DNA of 64,000 nt. Origin: Leisingera sp. ANG-M1. GTDB taxonomy: Bacteria; Pseudomonadota; Alphaproteobacteria; Rhodobacterales; Rhodobacteraceae. The position numbers and the translations under genes are program-made. Below, piece by piece: positions 32,885 to 41,841 of this stretch (position 1 is its first letter; every line of letters begins with the position of its first letter). The notes below the pieces were generated by a model. That model did no database searches. It was not told the DNA's origin and saw nothing but the letters and a program-made list of their open reading frames with translations. The DNA lies in assembly GCF_000813745.1 (NCBI RefSeq), contig NZ_JWLC01000014.1:62001-126000 (forward strand). The letters run 5' to 3'.

Positions 32885-35248
32885 TCAGCCATTCATCGCC
32901 GCCCAAACTCGTGCGGGCGACAGCGGCATGTCGATATGGGTCACATCCTTGCCGCCCGACTGCAGCGCGTCGATCACCGCATTGACCACCGCAGGCGGCG
33001 AGCCGATGGCGCCAGCCTCGCCGCACCCCTTCACCCCAAGCGGGTTGTGGGTGCAGGGGGTCTGGCAGGAATGGTCCACCTGATAGAACGGCACATCATC
33101 GGCGCGCGGCATGGCGTAGTCCATGAAGGAGGCCGACAAGAGCTGCCCATCCGCATCATAGGCGGCGTTTTCCAGCAGGGCCTGGCCGATGCCCTGCCCC
33201 AGCCCGCCATGGACCTGCCCGTCAACAATCATCGGGTTGATGATATTGCCAAAGTCATCCGCCGCCGAGAAGCGCTCGATGCTGACCTTGCCGGTATCGG
33301 GATCCACCTCCACCTCGCAGGCATAGGCGCCGGAGGGATAGGTGAAGTTCGCCGGGTCGTAAAACGCGGTTTCCTCCAGCCCCGGCTCCAGCTCCTCCAG
33401 CGGGTAGTTGTGGGGGACATAAGCCGTCAGGGTCACATCGCCCCAGGCCACCGATTTGTCGGTGCCCGCAACGGTGAATTGCCCGTCCTTCAGCTCGATA
33501 TCAGCGTCCGAGGCCTCCATCAGATGGGCGGCGATCTTCTTGGCCTTGGCGATGATCTTCTCGGTTGCCCGCACCATGGCCGAGCCGCAGACCGCGATGG
33601 AACGCGAGCCGTAAGTGCCCATGCCAAACGGCACCCGGCCGGTGTCGCCATGCACGATGTCGACCATGCTCTCGTCAATGCCGATCATATCGGCCACCAC
33701 CTGCGGGAAGGAGGTTTCATGCCCCTGCCCATGGCTATGGGCACCGACAAAGACGCTGATGGTGCCGGTGGCATTCACCCGCACGGTGGCCGCATCATAG
33801 AGCCCTGCCCGCGCACCCAGCATGCCAACGATGTTGGAGGGCGCAATCCCGCAGGCCTCGATATAGCAGTTGACGCCAAAGCCGCGCAGCCTGCCTTTGG
33901 CTTCGCTCGCGGCGCGCCGGGCGGCAAAGCCTGCCACATCGGCCACCGCCTCTAGCTTGTCCATGGTCGCCACATAGTCGCCGGTGTCATAGGTCAGCGC
34001 CACCGGGGTCTCATAGGGGAACTCAGAGATGAAGTTCTGGCGGCGCAGCGCAATCGGATCGGCCCCCAGCTCGCGCGCGGCCTTGTCGATGACACGCTCC
34101 AGCTGGAAGGTTGCCTCAGGCCGGCCTGCGCCGCGGTAGGCGTCCACCGGCACCGTGTTGGTGAAGACCGTCTTCACATTCACCTGAATGACCGGCGTCT
34201 TGTAGTTGCCGGCCATCAGTGTCCCGTGCAGGTAGCTGGGCACCGAGGTCGAGAAAGTCGACAGATACGCGCCCATATTGGCCAGTGTGTTGGTGCGCAG
34301 CGCGGTAAAATTGTTGTCCGCATCCAGCGCCAGCTCGATCTTCGTCACATGGTCGCGGCCATGGGCATCCGAGATGAACGCCTCGGACCGGGTCGAGGTC
34401 CATTTCACCGCCCGCCCGCAGGCCTTGGCGGCATGGGTGCAGAAGGCTTCCTCGGCGTAGTGGAAGATCTTGGAGCCGAAACCGCCGCCCACATCCGGGG
34501 CCACCACCCGCACCTTGTGCTCAGGCAGGCCCAGCACGAAGGCGCACATCAGGAGGCGGATCACATGCGGGTTCTGGCTGGTGGTGTGGAGCGTGTATTC
34601 ATCCGTCCCGCGGCTGTATTCACCGATCGCCACGCGCGGCTCCATCGGGTTGGCGACCAGGCGGTTGTTGACCAGCTCCAGCGTGGTGACATGGGCAGCG
34701 CTGTCAAAAGCCGCCTGCACCGCGGCGTCGTCATCATTGCCGAACACCCAGTCGTAACAGAGGTTTGAGGTCAGATCCTCATGCACCTTGGTGCTGCCCT
34801 CGCCCAGCGCGGCTGCCATATCGACCACTGCGGGCTTGTCGCCCAGGTCCAGCTCGATGGCTTCGGCAGCATCACGGGCCTGTTCCGGCGTGTCAGCGAC
34901 CACGGCGGCGACGATCTCGCCCACGTGGCGGATAGTGCCGTCCGCGATAATCGGGTGGCGCGGCTCCTGCTGCGGGTTGCCGTGGCGGTCGGTGACGCCC
35001 CAGCCGCAGGGGATGCCGCCGACCTCGGCGAAATCGGCGCCGGTGAAGATTTTCACCACTCCGGGCATCGCCTCAGCCGCAGATGTATCAATGGAGTTGA
35101 TGGTCGCATGGGCCACATCCGCGCGCAGGAAATGCACATGGGCCTGGCCGTGCACGTTGATGTCGTCGGTATAATTTCCGGCTCCTGTCAGGAACCGCAC
35201 GTCCTCGCGCCGCTTCGGGCTGGCGCCGATGCCGTTGTCCTTGGGCAT
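32885..35248 (-). CDS. Form-II CO-dehydrogenase-like molybdenum hydroxylase large subunit
   Basis: 787 aa from the ATG giving MPKDNGIGASPKRRED. It binds the molybdopterin cytosine dinucleotide cofactor. The active-site loop reads DAYRGAGRPE (near residues 368-377), the form-II signature; true CO dehydrogenases (form I) have AYXCSFR. Other motifs are DVGGGFGSK, VEPRVAIGEY-like (MEPRVAIGEYS) and the C-terminal GCGEAGAIGSPPAVVNAV with the catalytic Glu. The substrate is therefore probably an aldehyde, purine or N-heterocycle, not established CO. In operon with the S and M subunit genes. Confidence 0.92.
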   Translation of the reverse strand: MPKDNGIGASPKRREDVRFLTGAGNYTDDINVHGQAHVHFLRADVAHATINSIDTSAAEAMPGVVKIFTGADFAEVGGIPCGWGVTDRHGNPQQEPRHPIIADGTIRHVGEIVAAVVADTPEQARDAAEAIELDLGDKPAVVDMAAALGEGSTKVHEDLTSNLCYDWVFGNDDDAAVQAAFDSAAHVTTLELVNNRLVANPMEPRVAIGEYSRGTDEYTLHTTSQNPHVIRLLMCAFVLGLPEHKVRVVAPDVGGGFGSKIFHYAEEAFCTHAAKACGRAVKWTSTRSEAFISDAHGRDHVTKIELALDADNNFTALRTNTLANMGAYLSTFSTSVPSYLHGTLMAGNYKTPVIQVNVKTVFTNTVPVDAYRGAGRPEATFQLERVIDKAARELGADPIALRRQNFISEFPYETPVALTYDTGDYVATMDKLEAVADVAGFAARRAASEAKGRLRGFGVNCYIEACGIAPSNIVGMLGARAGLYDAATVRVNATGTISVFVGAHSHGQGHETSFPQVVADMIGIDESMVDIVHGDTGRVPFGMGTYGSRSIAVCGSAMVRATEKIIAKAKKIAAHLMEASDADIELKDGQFTVAGTDKSVAWGDVTLTAYVPHNYPLEELEPGLEETAFYDPANFTYPSGAYACEVEVDPDTGKVSIERFSAADDFGNIINPMIVDGQVHGGLGQGIGQALLENAAYDADGQLLSASFMDYAMPRADDVPFYQVDHSCQTPCTHNPLGVKGCGEAGAIGSPPAVVNAVIDALQSGGKDVTHIDMPLSPARVWAAMNG

Positions 35249-35346
35249 GTCTGGTCTTCCTCCCTGGAGGGTGCTGCCTATGGCGCACCTCTTGGTAATC
35301 ACTCCTTGTTCAGCTCAGGCCGCGTGCCGGCCTGGGACCCTTGATC

Positions 35347-35832
<486 letters not shown>

Positions 35833-35954
35833 AGTACCCTCCCTTAGCTTGTTTTTGTCTGGCTAAGGGGAGTTAAACATGGGCAGGGCGCTCCGCGAAG
35901 CCCTTTCGGGCCTCTTGCGGCGGTAAAATGTGCGTCAGTAGAACTTACCTAAGG

Positions 35955-35973
35955 TTGTGACCCAACGTCACAA
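35955..35973. promoter_or_regulatory. 19-bp palindrome upstream of the molybdenum hydroxylase operon
   Basis: TTGTGAC-N5-GTCACAA, both arms perfect, between the coxS-like gene and the MoeA-like gene that ends at 36007. Probably an operator; the regulator is not in the window. Confidence 0.5.
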
Positions 35974-36006
35974 TTTCGGGGCCGCATGGTTGCTGCAGAG
36001 CGGCGC

Positions 36007-37008
36007 TCAGCCTTCTGCATCGCGGCGCGGCATCGGGCGGGTCGGGATCTCTTTCAAGAGGCCGCCGACGCCCATAGCGGCGATGTCCTGAGCGGTGACG
36101 GGGATGCCGCAGATCACCCGTTCCAGCACCCAGTCGGCGCCATTGAGGGCCGGAGAACGGGCGCAGCCCGGCAGGCCGATCACCGGCTTGCCCTGATAAT
36201 CGCCCAGAAACAGCAGATTGCCGGGGTCGACCGGCATGCCGAAGCGGGTGACGGCACCGCCCGCCCGGCGCACCGCCTGCGGCGCCACGTCCATCACGTC
36301 CGAGGTGGCCGAGCCGGTAAGGACAAACAGCAGCTCTCCCGGGGCCTGGCTCAGGGCTTCGGCCAGTTCCATCTCGCGGTGCGGCACGACCACGCGGTCC
36401 GACAGGCTGATGCCCATCCGGTGCAAGCGGCCCGCCATGGCGGCGCGGCCCTTGTCCGCGGGCGTCTCTTCAGTGACTCGGGTTTCGATCAGCGTGGCGC
36501 GAGTGAAGACAGGCGGCACCACCTGCATGGCGCCCTCGGCACCGGTGCAGGCCTGGCGGACCGCGTCCTCGGGCACCGCGTAGGAGATCACCTTGATGGT
36601 GGCGATCATGCCGTTTGCGTCGGCACGGTGATAATCGGGCACGGTGGCAATGGTGATCATCGGGTCCACCGCGTTGAACCCCTCCAGCCTGGCCCGGTCC
36701 AGCCGCACAAGGCCTGCCTGCGCAGCGTAAAGGTTCACCCGCCCGGTGCCCGCACCGGAAATGCGGATGCCCTGGCCCTCCGGATCCGGCACCAGCGCGT
36801 TTGCCAGCGCTTCGGCGGCGGCGTCTTCGTGCATGTCGCCGGGCTCCAGCCGGGCAACGGTGAGCTCTGTGTGGCCGGCGGCGGAGAGCTCAGCAAGGTC
36901 CTCGGAGGCGAGCTTTGTACCCTTGGCAATCTTGCGGGTGGCGCCTTGCAAGGAATGGGCCAGGATTGCGCCTTGTGCCTCATGCAGCGGGACGGGGCCG
37001 AACTTCAT
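36007..37008 (-). CDS. MoeA/MogA-like molybdopterin-binding protein
   Basis: 333 aa. The C-terminal half has the MoCF-binding fold signature (LLFVLTGSATSDVMDVAP, then FGMPVDPGNLLFLGDY and GLPGCARSPALNGADWVL), and the N-terminal half resembles the MoeA-type lid (GAILAHSLQGATRKIAKGTKL). It corresponds to the MoeA-like half of proteins that elsewhere are fused to a MobA/MocA nucleotidyltransferase, which is absent here. Overlaps xdhC by four bases (ATGA). Likely handles Mo-cofactor for the adjacent hydroxylase. Confidence 0.82.
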   Translation of the reverse strand: MKFGPVPLHEAQGAILAHSLQGATRKIAKGTKLASEDLAELSAAGHTELTVARLEPGDMHEDAAAEALANALVPDPEGQGIRISGAGTGRVNLYAAQAGLVRLDRARLEGFNAVDPMITIATVPDYHRADANGMIATIKVISYAVPEDAVRQACTGAEGAMQVVPPVFTRATLIETRVTEETPADKGRAAMAGRLHRMGISLSDRVVVPHREMELAEALSQAPGELLFVLTGSATSDVMDVAPQAVRRAGGAVTRFGMPVDPGNLLFLGDYQGKPVIGLPGCARSPALNGADWVLERVICGIPVTAQDIAAMGVGGLLKEIPTRPMPRRDAEG

Positions 37009-37985
37009 GGCTGTTTCCCGCGCAGCACGGCGGTCATCTCGGAGAGGATGGAGACTGCAATTTCCGCCGGTCCCGCCGCGCCGATGTCGAGGCCGATGGG
37101 GCCGTGGATTCGGTTGATCTGCTCTTCGGTAAACCCGGCCTCCTGCATTCTGGAGACGCGGGCTGCGTGGGTCTTTTTGCTGCCCAGCGCGCCGATATAG
37201 AACACATCCGCCGCCAGAGCCGCCTGCAATGCCGGATCGTCCAGTTTCGGGTCGTGGGTCAGCAGCACCAATGCGGTGCGGGTGTCGAGGCCAAGTTTTT
37301 CGACCGCCTCATCGGGCCAGTCATCCATAAGAGTCTCACCGGGGAAGCGTTCAGGTGCCGCAAAGGCCGCGCGGGGGTCGATGATCACCGGGTCGTAGCC
37401 TGCAATCCGCGCCATCGGCACCAGCGCCTGGGTGATATGCACCGCGCCCACCACCACTAGCCGCAGCGGCGGGTTATGAACGGCCACAAAGGTTTCGCCG
37501 TCGTCTTCTACCCCGGAGCGGTCCATGCGCATCCGGTCCGGGTAGTCTCCGCGCACAAGCCGCCGGGTCCCGGTGGCGAGGTTCACCTCGTAAGCCACGG
37601 GGGTCCGGCTGGCGCGCGCCTGCACCAGCTCCTGAAGCAGCGCCTCGGGCAATGCGGAGCCAACGGGCTCCACCAGCACTTTGATGGTGCCGCCGCAGGC
37701 AAGACCTACGGCAAAAGCGTCTTCGTCGCTGACACCGAATTCCAGCAGCCGGTGCTTGCCGTCCTCCAGCGCCTCCAGCGCTTCCATGACAACCGCGCCT
37801 TCGACGCAGCCGCCAGAGACCGAGCCTTGGATCTGCCCTTCGCCTGAAACCACCAGCTGCGAGCCAGTGCGCCGCGGCGCCGAGCCCCAGGTTTGCACCA
37901 CTGTGGCAAGAGCGGCGCCTGAGCCGCTTTGATGCCACTCCAAAGCTGTTTCCGGAGCGTTTTCGAACTGGGTTGCGGTCTGCAT
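37005..37985 (-). CDS. XdhC-family molybdenum cofactor insertion/sulfuration protein
   Basis: 326 aa from the ATG with GGGAGGAAGACCGC upstream. XdhC N-domain (TWGSAPRRTGSQLVV, GSVSGGCVEGAVV) and Rossmann C-domain (LVVVGAVHITQALVPMA, FYIGALGSKKT, GPIGLDIGAAGPAEIAVSI). XdhC binds Mo-cofactor, helps its sulfuration and delivers it to the apo-hydroxylase. The C-domain motif reads GAVHI where most have GAGHI. Operon with the MoeA-like gene. Confidence 0.92.
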   Translation of the reverse strand: MQTATQFENAPETALEWHQSGSGAALATVVQTWGSAPRRTGSQLVVSGEGQIQGSVSGGCVEGAVVMEALEALEDGKHRLLEFGVSDEDAFAVGLACGGTIKVLVEPVGSALPEALLQELVQARASRTPVAYEVNLATGTRRLVRGDYPDRMRMDRSGVEDDGETFVAVHNPPLRLVVVGAVHITQALVPMARIAGYDPVIIDPRAAFAAPERFPGETLMDDWPDEAVEKLGLDTRTALVLLTHDPKLDDPALQAALAADVFYIGALGSKKTHAARVSRMQEAGFTEEQINRIHGPIGLDIGAAGPAEIAVSILSEMTAVLRGKQP

Positions 37986-38078
37986 GCGGTCTTCCTCCCG
38001 GCCGGTTTGCCCGGCTTTGAGCCTCAAAGGTCGGGGTTCGGAAGCGCGGTTTCAAGCGGGAAGTTGCCGCAGTGAAAC

Positions 38079-38106
38079 AGAAAACGCCCGCCGGGCCGGG
38101 CGGGCG
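38079..38106 (-). terminator. Terminator after the YeeE/YedE pair
   Basis: On the minus strand the stem CGCCCGCC/GGCGGGCG (38099-38106 with 38085-38092) is followed by TTTTCTGTTTC. It separates the sulfur-transport pair from xdhC. Confidence 0.85.
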
Positions 38107-38131
38107 CTGGGAGCATTCGGCTGCGCGGGGG

Positions 38132-38722
38132 TTACTCCGCGGGCTGCGGCGCGGCTTTCTGCGGCACCAGCCGCTCAGGCAAGGCAAAGGCGAGCGCGAT
38201 GAAACACAGGCCCAGAACGATACCCATCAGGTCGCCGGGCATGGCGGTGAGGCCCTCGTATTTGGCGCCGGGCACCGTGCCGAGGGTGACCTTGCCGCCA
38301 GCGATCTTGTCCAGCAGGCCGCTGGCCTTCCAGGCCGGGTAGGTCGCCATATAGGCGGCGGCGCCCAAGAGGCCGCCTGCGATGAAGAACAGCGCGTCCT
38401 TGCGCCCCGTCGCGGCGGCGACCACGCCGGTGCCGGGGCAATAGCCTGCAATGGCCCAGCCCGCGCCCAGCAGCAAACCGCCGATGAAGACACCTGCATA
38501 AGCGGTTTTGACGGACATATGGCCAACGTCGACGATCCCGGCTATCTGGCCGCCGAACATCAAGACCGAGCCGGTGCCGATGGCCAGCAGAATGGATTTC
38601 GCCAGGTTCACATTGGTCAGGTTCAGCATCTTGCCAATGTAAGTGGGGTTCGAGGCGCCAACCCGGTCCAGCACCGCGCCAAAGGCCGCGCCGATCACGA
38701 TGGCCAAGAGGATGATGGTCAT
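38132..38722 (-). CDS. YeeE/YedE-family sulfur transport subunit, second half
   Basis: 196 aa integral membrane protein with about five helices. The conserved Cys motif is AIAGYCPGTGVVAAATG. Split YeeE/YedE proteins (PmpA/PmpB type) pair to move sulfur compounds such as thiosulfate or persulfide. Three bases from the preceding gene. The tail LPERLVPQKAAPQPAE is cytoplasmic. Confidence 0.88.
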   Translation of the reverse strand: MTIILLAIVIGAAFGAVLDRVGASNPTYIGKMLNLTNVNLAKSILLAIGTGSVLMFGGQIAGIVDVGHMSVKTAYAGVFIGGLLLGAGWAIAGYCPGTGVVAAATGRKDALFFIAGGLLGAAAYMATYPAWKASGLLDKIAGGKVTLGTVPGAKYEGLTAMPGDLMGIVLGLCFIALAFALPERLVPQKAAPQPAE

Positions 38723-38725
38723 GGC

Positions 38726-39277
38726 TCAGGCCTCCTGTTTGAACATGATCATGGATACGGGGATGGCGGCGGCAAAGGCGCCAGCGGCAAAGATGTAGCC
38801 GGAGATTGCGGTCTGCATCATGCCGGACATCATATGGCCGGAAGTGCAGCCGCCTGCCAGCCGCGCGCCATAGAGCACGATGAGGCCGCCGAGGAAGGCC
38901 GCGGCATAGCGTTTGGCCTTGCTGTCTCCGAAGTTGGTACGCCAGAGTGCGGGGATGCTGCGGTCTCCCATGGGAATGCCACCGCGCAGTTTGGCGGAGA
39001 CGAGGCCGCCCAGCGCCATCGCCAGCACAAAGACAAAGCTGTAGTTCAGCGGGTTGGCCACGGCCCCCGCATATTTGCCATCCGATTTCGCCAGATAGGC
39101 ATTGGTGGAGGTCGTGCCCTCCGCAGTCTGTGTCACCAGATCCGGGTTGACCGCATCGGCGATGATCCCGTCGAGGATGACAAACTGAGTAGAGACCCCA
39201 ATGGGTTTGACCAGCAGCACTGCCAGGAAGAACACCAGCCCCAGCAAGAGCCCGCCGGCTTTCCAGTTGATAGGCAT
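38726..39277 (-). CDS. YeeE/YedE-family sulfur transport subunit, first half
   Basis: 183 aa, about five helices, with the hallmark GARLAGGCTSGHMMSGMMQ and its conserved Cys. Ribosome site AAGGAATTTGC. A ~50-residue loop (VTQTAEGTTSTNAYLAKSDGKY) lies between the first helices. Leads a two-gene unit with the next subunit, bounded by two ATTC-N8-GAAT operators upstream and a strong terminator downstream, hence regulated apart from the surrounding hydroxylase genes. Confidence 0.9.
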   Translation of the reverse strand: MPINWKAGGLLLGLVFFLAVLLVKPIGVSTQFVILDGIIADAVNPDLVTQTAEGTTSTNAYLAKSDGKYAGAVANPLNYSFVFVLAMALGGLVSAKLRGGIPMGDRSIPALWRTNFGDSKAKRYAAAFLGGLIVLYGARLAGGCTSGHMMSGMMQTAISGYIFAAGAFAAAIPVSMIMFKQEA

Positions 39278-39299
39278 GCAAATTCCTTTCGCACGTTAC

Positions 39300-39315
39300 A
39301 TTCATTTTCTGGAAT
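39300..39315. promoter_or_regulatory. BigR/SqrR-type operator 1
   Basis: ATTC-N8-GAAT, exact, 23 bases upstream of the first YeeE/YedE start. This is the known operator form of the ArsR-family (per)sulfide sensors BigR and SqrR. Confidence 0.7.
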
Positions 39316-39357
39316 ACAATTGAACGGCAGGGTTTGGATTGATTCAGGTCAAATCAC

Positions 39358-39373
39358 ATTCGGTTTTTGGAAT
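39358..39373. promoter_or_regulatory. BigR/SqrR-type operator 2
   Basis: Second exact ATTC-N8-GAAT, 58 bp from the first. The surrounding bases (TTTTTGGAATT, then TTAAACGGC) also resemble those of operator 1. Confidence 0.7.
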
Positions 39374-39390
39374 TCTTATTAAACGGCGCC

Positions 39391-40641
39391 TCAGAGCATC
39401 GCCATCAGCCGCGCCTTCTCACCTGCATCAGTGGGGCTGGAGATCACCTGTGCCAGATCCTGCAGCGAAGAGATGGAGTGGCCCGCGCGGAAACTGTCGG
39501 TATAGGGCAGCATGGCGCGGATGCCTTGCGCCTTGGGGGCAAAGCCATCCCAGCGCAGCAAGGGGTTCAGCCAGATCAGGCGGCGGGACGACAACTGCAG
39601 CCGCTGCATTTCGCGGGCCAGACCTTCCGGGCCGCCACGGTCAAGCCCGTCGGTGATCAGCAGCATCACTGCCCCCTGCCCCATCACCCGGCGCGACCAG
39701 TCGCGGTTGAAGGCATGCAGGCAGTCGCCGATCCGCGTGCCGCCCTCCCAGTCCTGTGCCTCGGCGCCGGCGGCGGCCAGGGCGGCATCCACGTCGCGCT
39801 GATGCAGGTGCCGGGTGATATTGGTGAGGCGGGTGCCGAAGGTGAAGCCATGCACCTTGGCCCAGCCCTGGCCTTTTGCATTGGCGGCGGCATGCAGGAA
39901 ATGCAGGATGATGCGGCTGTACTGGCTCATCGAGCCGGAGATGTCGCAGAGCACAACCAGGTTGGGCCAGCGGATGCGGCGTTTGGCGCGGGCGATATCC
40001 TGCAGATCGCCGCCCCGGCGCATGGCAATGCGCAATGTGCGCCGCCAGTCTGCCCTGCGGCCCTGCTTTGCGGCCATCAGGCGGCGGGACTGGATTGGCT
40101 GCACCGGCAGTGTGAGCTGCGCCAGGATGCGTTTGGCGGCAGCAATTTCCGCGGTGCTCATCTGCTCAAAATCGAGGGTGCGGAGCCGTTCCTCAGCCGA
40201 CATGGTGAGGGTCGAGTCGACCTCGATCTCGGTGCCCTCCTCTTCGCTTTCGGCTGCCTCGGGCGGGTCCTGCATACCGTCCAGCAGCGCTTCTGCCGCA
40301 CGTTTCTCGGCCGGTTTGGCGGCGCGCTCCTCCTGCACGCCGCGGATGGCAGGCAGCATCGCGGCCATCATGTGCTCAAGGTAACGGGGGTCGCGCCAGA
40401 ACAGGCGGAAAACCTGGGCAAAAACGGTTCGCTGCTCCGGCTTGGTAACGAAACAGGCGTGCAGCGACCAGTAAAAATCCTCGCGGCTGGTGAAGCCTGC
40501 AGCCGCCACCGCCTCCACCGCGTCCAGCACCCGGCCGGGGCCGATGGGCAGGCCCGCCTTGCGCAGGGCCCGCGCGAAATGGGTGATGTTCCGGACCAGT
40601 TTGGGATGGTCCGGCAGAGTCAGCGGCGGGGTGTCAGGCAT
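39391..40641 (-). CDS. CoxE-like VWA-domain protein
   Basis: 416 aa. An N-terminal helical half (RNITHFARALRKAGLPIGPGRVLDAVEAV), an acidic linker (EAAESEEEGTEIEVD), then a von Willebrand A domain with MIDAS motif CDISGSMSQYSR near residue 235 and ITDGLDRGG. CoxE acts with the CoxD AAA+ ATPase in maturing the Mo-containing site of CO-dehydrogenase-family enzymes. Adjacent to the CoxD-like gene and on the same strand as the hydroxylase genes. Confidence 0.9.
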   Translation of the reverse strand: MPDTPPLTLPDHPKLVRNITHFARALRKAGLPIGPGRVLDAVEAVAAAGFTSREDFYWSLHACFVTKPEQRTVFAQVFRLFWRDPRYLEHMMAAMLPAIRGVQEERAAKPAEKRAAEALLDGMQDPPEAAESEEEGTEIEVDSTLTMSAEERLRTLDFEQMSTAEIAAAKRILAQLTLPVQPIQSRRLMAAKQGRRADWRRTLRIAMRRGGDLQDIARAKRRIRWPNLVVLCDISGSMSQYSRIILHFLHAAANAKGQGWAKVHGFTFGTRLTNITRHLHQRDVDAALAAAGAEAQDWEGGTRIGDCLHAFNRDWSRRVMGQGAVMLLITDGLDRGGPEGLAREMQRLQLSSRRLIWLNPLLRWDGFAPKAQGIRAMLPYTDSFRAGHSISSLQDLAQVISSPTDAGEKARLMAML

Positions 40642-40650
40642 CGGCCTTCA

Positions 40651-40700
40651 TGGGGGCGCTGCCCCCAGACCCCCGGAGTATTTGGGGCAAGATGAAGAGC
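40651..40700 (-). repeat. Dispersed intergenic element, copy 5
   Basis: On the minus strand: CTCTTCATCTTGCC, CCAAATACTCCGGGGG, then GGGGGCAGCGCCCCC. It fills the gap between the CoxD-like and CoxE-like genes. Confidence 0.65.
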
Positions 40701-40701
40701 A

Positions 40702-41607
40702 TCAGGCGGCGTCCAGGCTGGCGCGGGCCTGATCCAGCAGGCGCTTGGCCTCGGAGCCGTGCAGGCGGGCGATGTCGTCCTGGTATTTGAGGATAGCGCC
40801 AAGGGTATCTGCGATCATCTCGGGGCTGAGGGCTACGACGTCGAGGGCGAGGAGGCAGTTGGCCCAGTCGATGGTTTCGGCCACGCCCGGTTTCTTGAAC
40901 AGGTCTTCGGTGCGCAGGGCCTGCACAAAGGCAACGATTTCGCGGGAGAGCTGCGCGCTGGCTTCCGGTGCGCGGGCCTGGAGGATTTCCACTTCGCGCG
41001 GGAAGTCCGGGTAGTCGACCCAGTGGTAGAGGCAGCGGCGCTTCAGCGCGTCGTGGACCTCGCGGGTGCGGTTAGAGGTGAGCACCACGATCGGCGGCTC
41101 AGGGGCCTGGATGGTGCCAAGCTCGGGGATGGTGACCTGGAAATCGGAGAGCGCCTCCAGCAGGAAGGCTTCAAACGGTTCGTCGGTGCGGTCGAGCTCA
41201 TCAATCAGCAGCACCGGCGGCCCGTGTTCATCCGGGCGCATCGCCTGCAGCAGCGGCCGTTCGACCAGGTAATCGGCGGAGAACAGCTCCGCTTGCAGAG
41301 CGGCCCGATCGGCGCCGCCCGAAGCCTCGGCGGTGCGGATGGCCACCATCTGGGCGGCGAAGTTCCATTCATAGACGGCGCTGGCAGCATCCAGGCCCTC
41401 GTAGCATTGCAGGCGGATCAGGCGGCGGCCCAGCGAGGCGGCCAGCGCCTTGGCGATCTCGGTCTTGCCAACGCCGGCCTCGCCCTCAAGGAACAGCGGG
41501 CGGCCCAGTTTCAAGGACAGGAACACCACCGTGGCCAGCGCCCGGCCGCAGACATAGCCTTGGGCCGAAAGCATGGTTTGCACCTGGTCGATGGATTGCG
41601 GCTGCAT
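40702..41607 (-). CDS. CoxD-like MoxR-family AAA+ ATPase
   Basis: 301 aa from the ATG with CAGGAGGCC upstream. Walker A FLEGEAGVGKTEIAK (near residues 40-52), Walker B VLLIDELDR, sensor 1 VLTSNRTREV, and the MoxR pattern RRCLYHWVDYP. MoxR ATPases pair with VWA proteins; CoxD is needed to assemble the CuSMoO2 or MoO2 site in CO dehydrogenase. First gene of the CoxD-CoxE pair. Confidence 0.93.
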   Translation of the reverse strand: MQPQSIDQVQTMLSAQGYVCGRALATVVFLSLKLGRPLFLEGEAGVGKTEIAKALAASLGRRLIRLQCYEGLDAASAVYEWNFAAQMVAIRTAEASGGADRAALQAELFSADYLVERPLLQAMRPDEHGPPVLLIDELDRTDEPFEAFLLEALSDFQVTIPELGTIQAPEPPIVVLTSNRTREVHDALKRRCLYHWVDYPDFPREVEILQARAPEASAQLSREIVAFVQALRTEDLFKKPGVAETIDWANCLLALDVVALSPEMIADTLGAILKYQDDIARLHGSEAKRLLDQARASLDAA

Positions 41608-41841
41608 GGGCGGGCCTCCTGTTGCCTTGCCAACAGGCCATGCGCGGCGGCAGCGGTCAAGCCGGACGCTGCGGCGGCAGGGCCCGGAAAGGCCCGCGGA
41701 AGAGTTGTATAACCCGGCCCGTCGGGTAAAACTCGGCACAAGGGAGGCTGCGCTGCCGGCGCAGCGCGCGCAAGACAGAGAAACTGACAATGAACAAGGC
41801 CCCACACAAACTGTGCAGCCAGGACCGGGGGGATTAGGCGG

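Noticed and set aside
32885-35248. Calling the cluster an aerobic CO dehydrogenase
   Set aside because: The large subunit lacks the form-I AYXCSFR loop; only a form-II-like label is supported.
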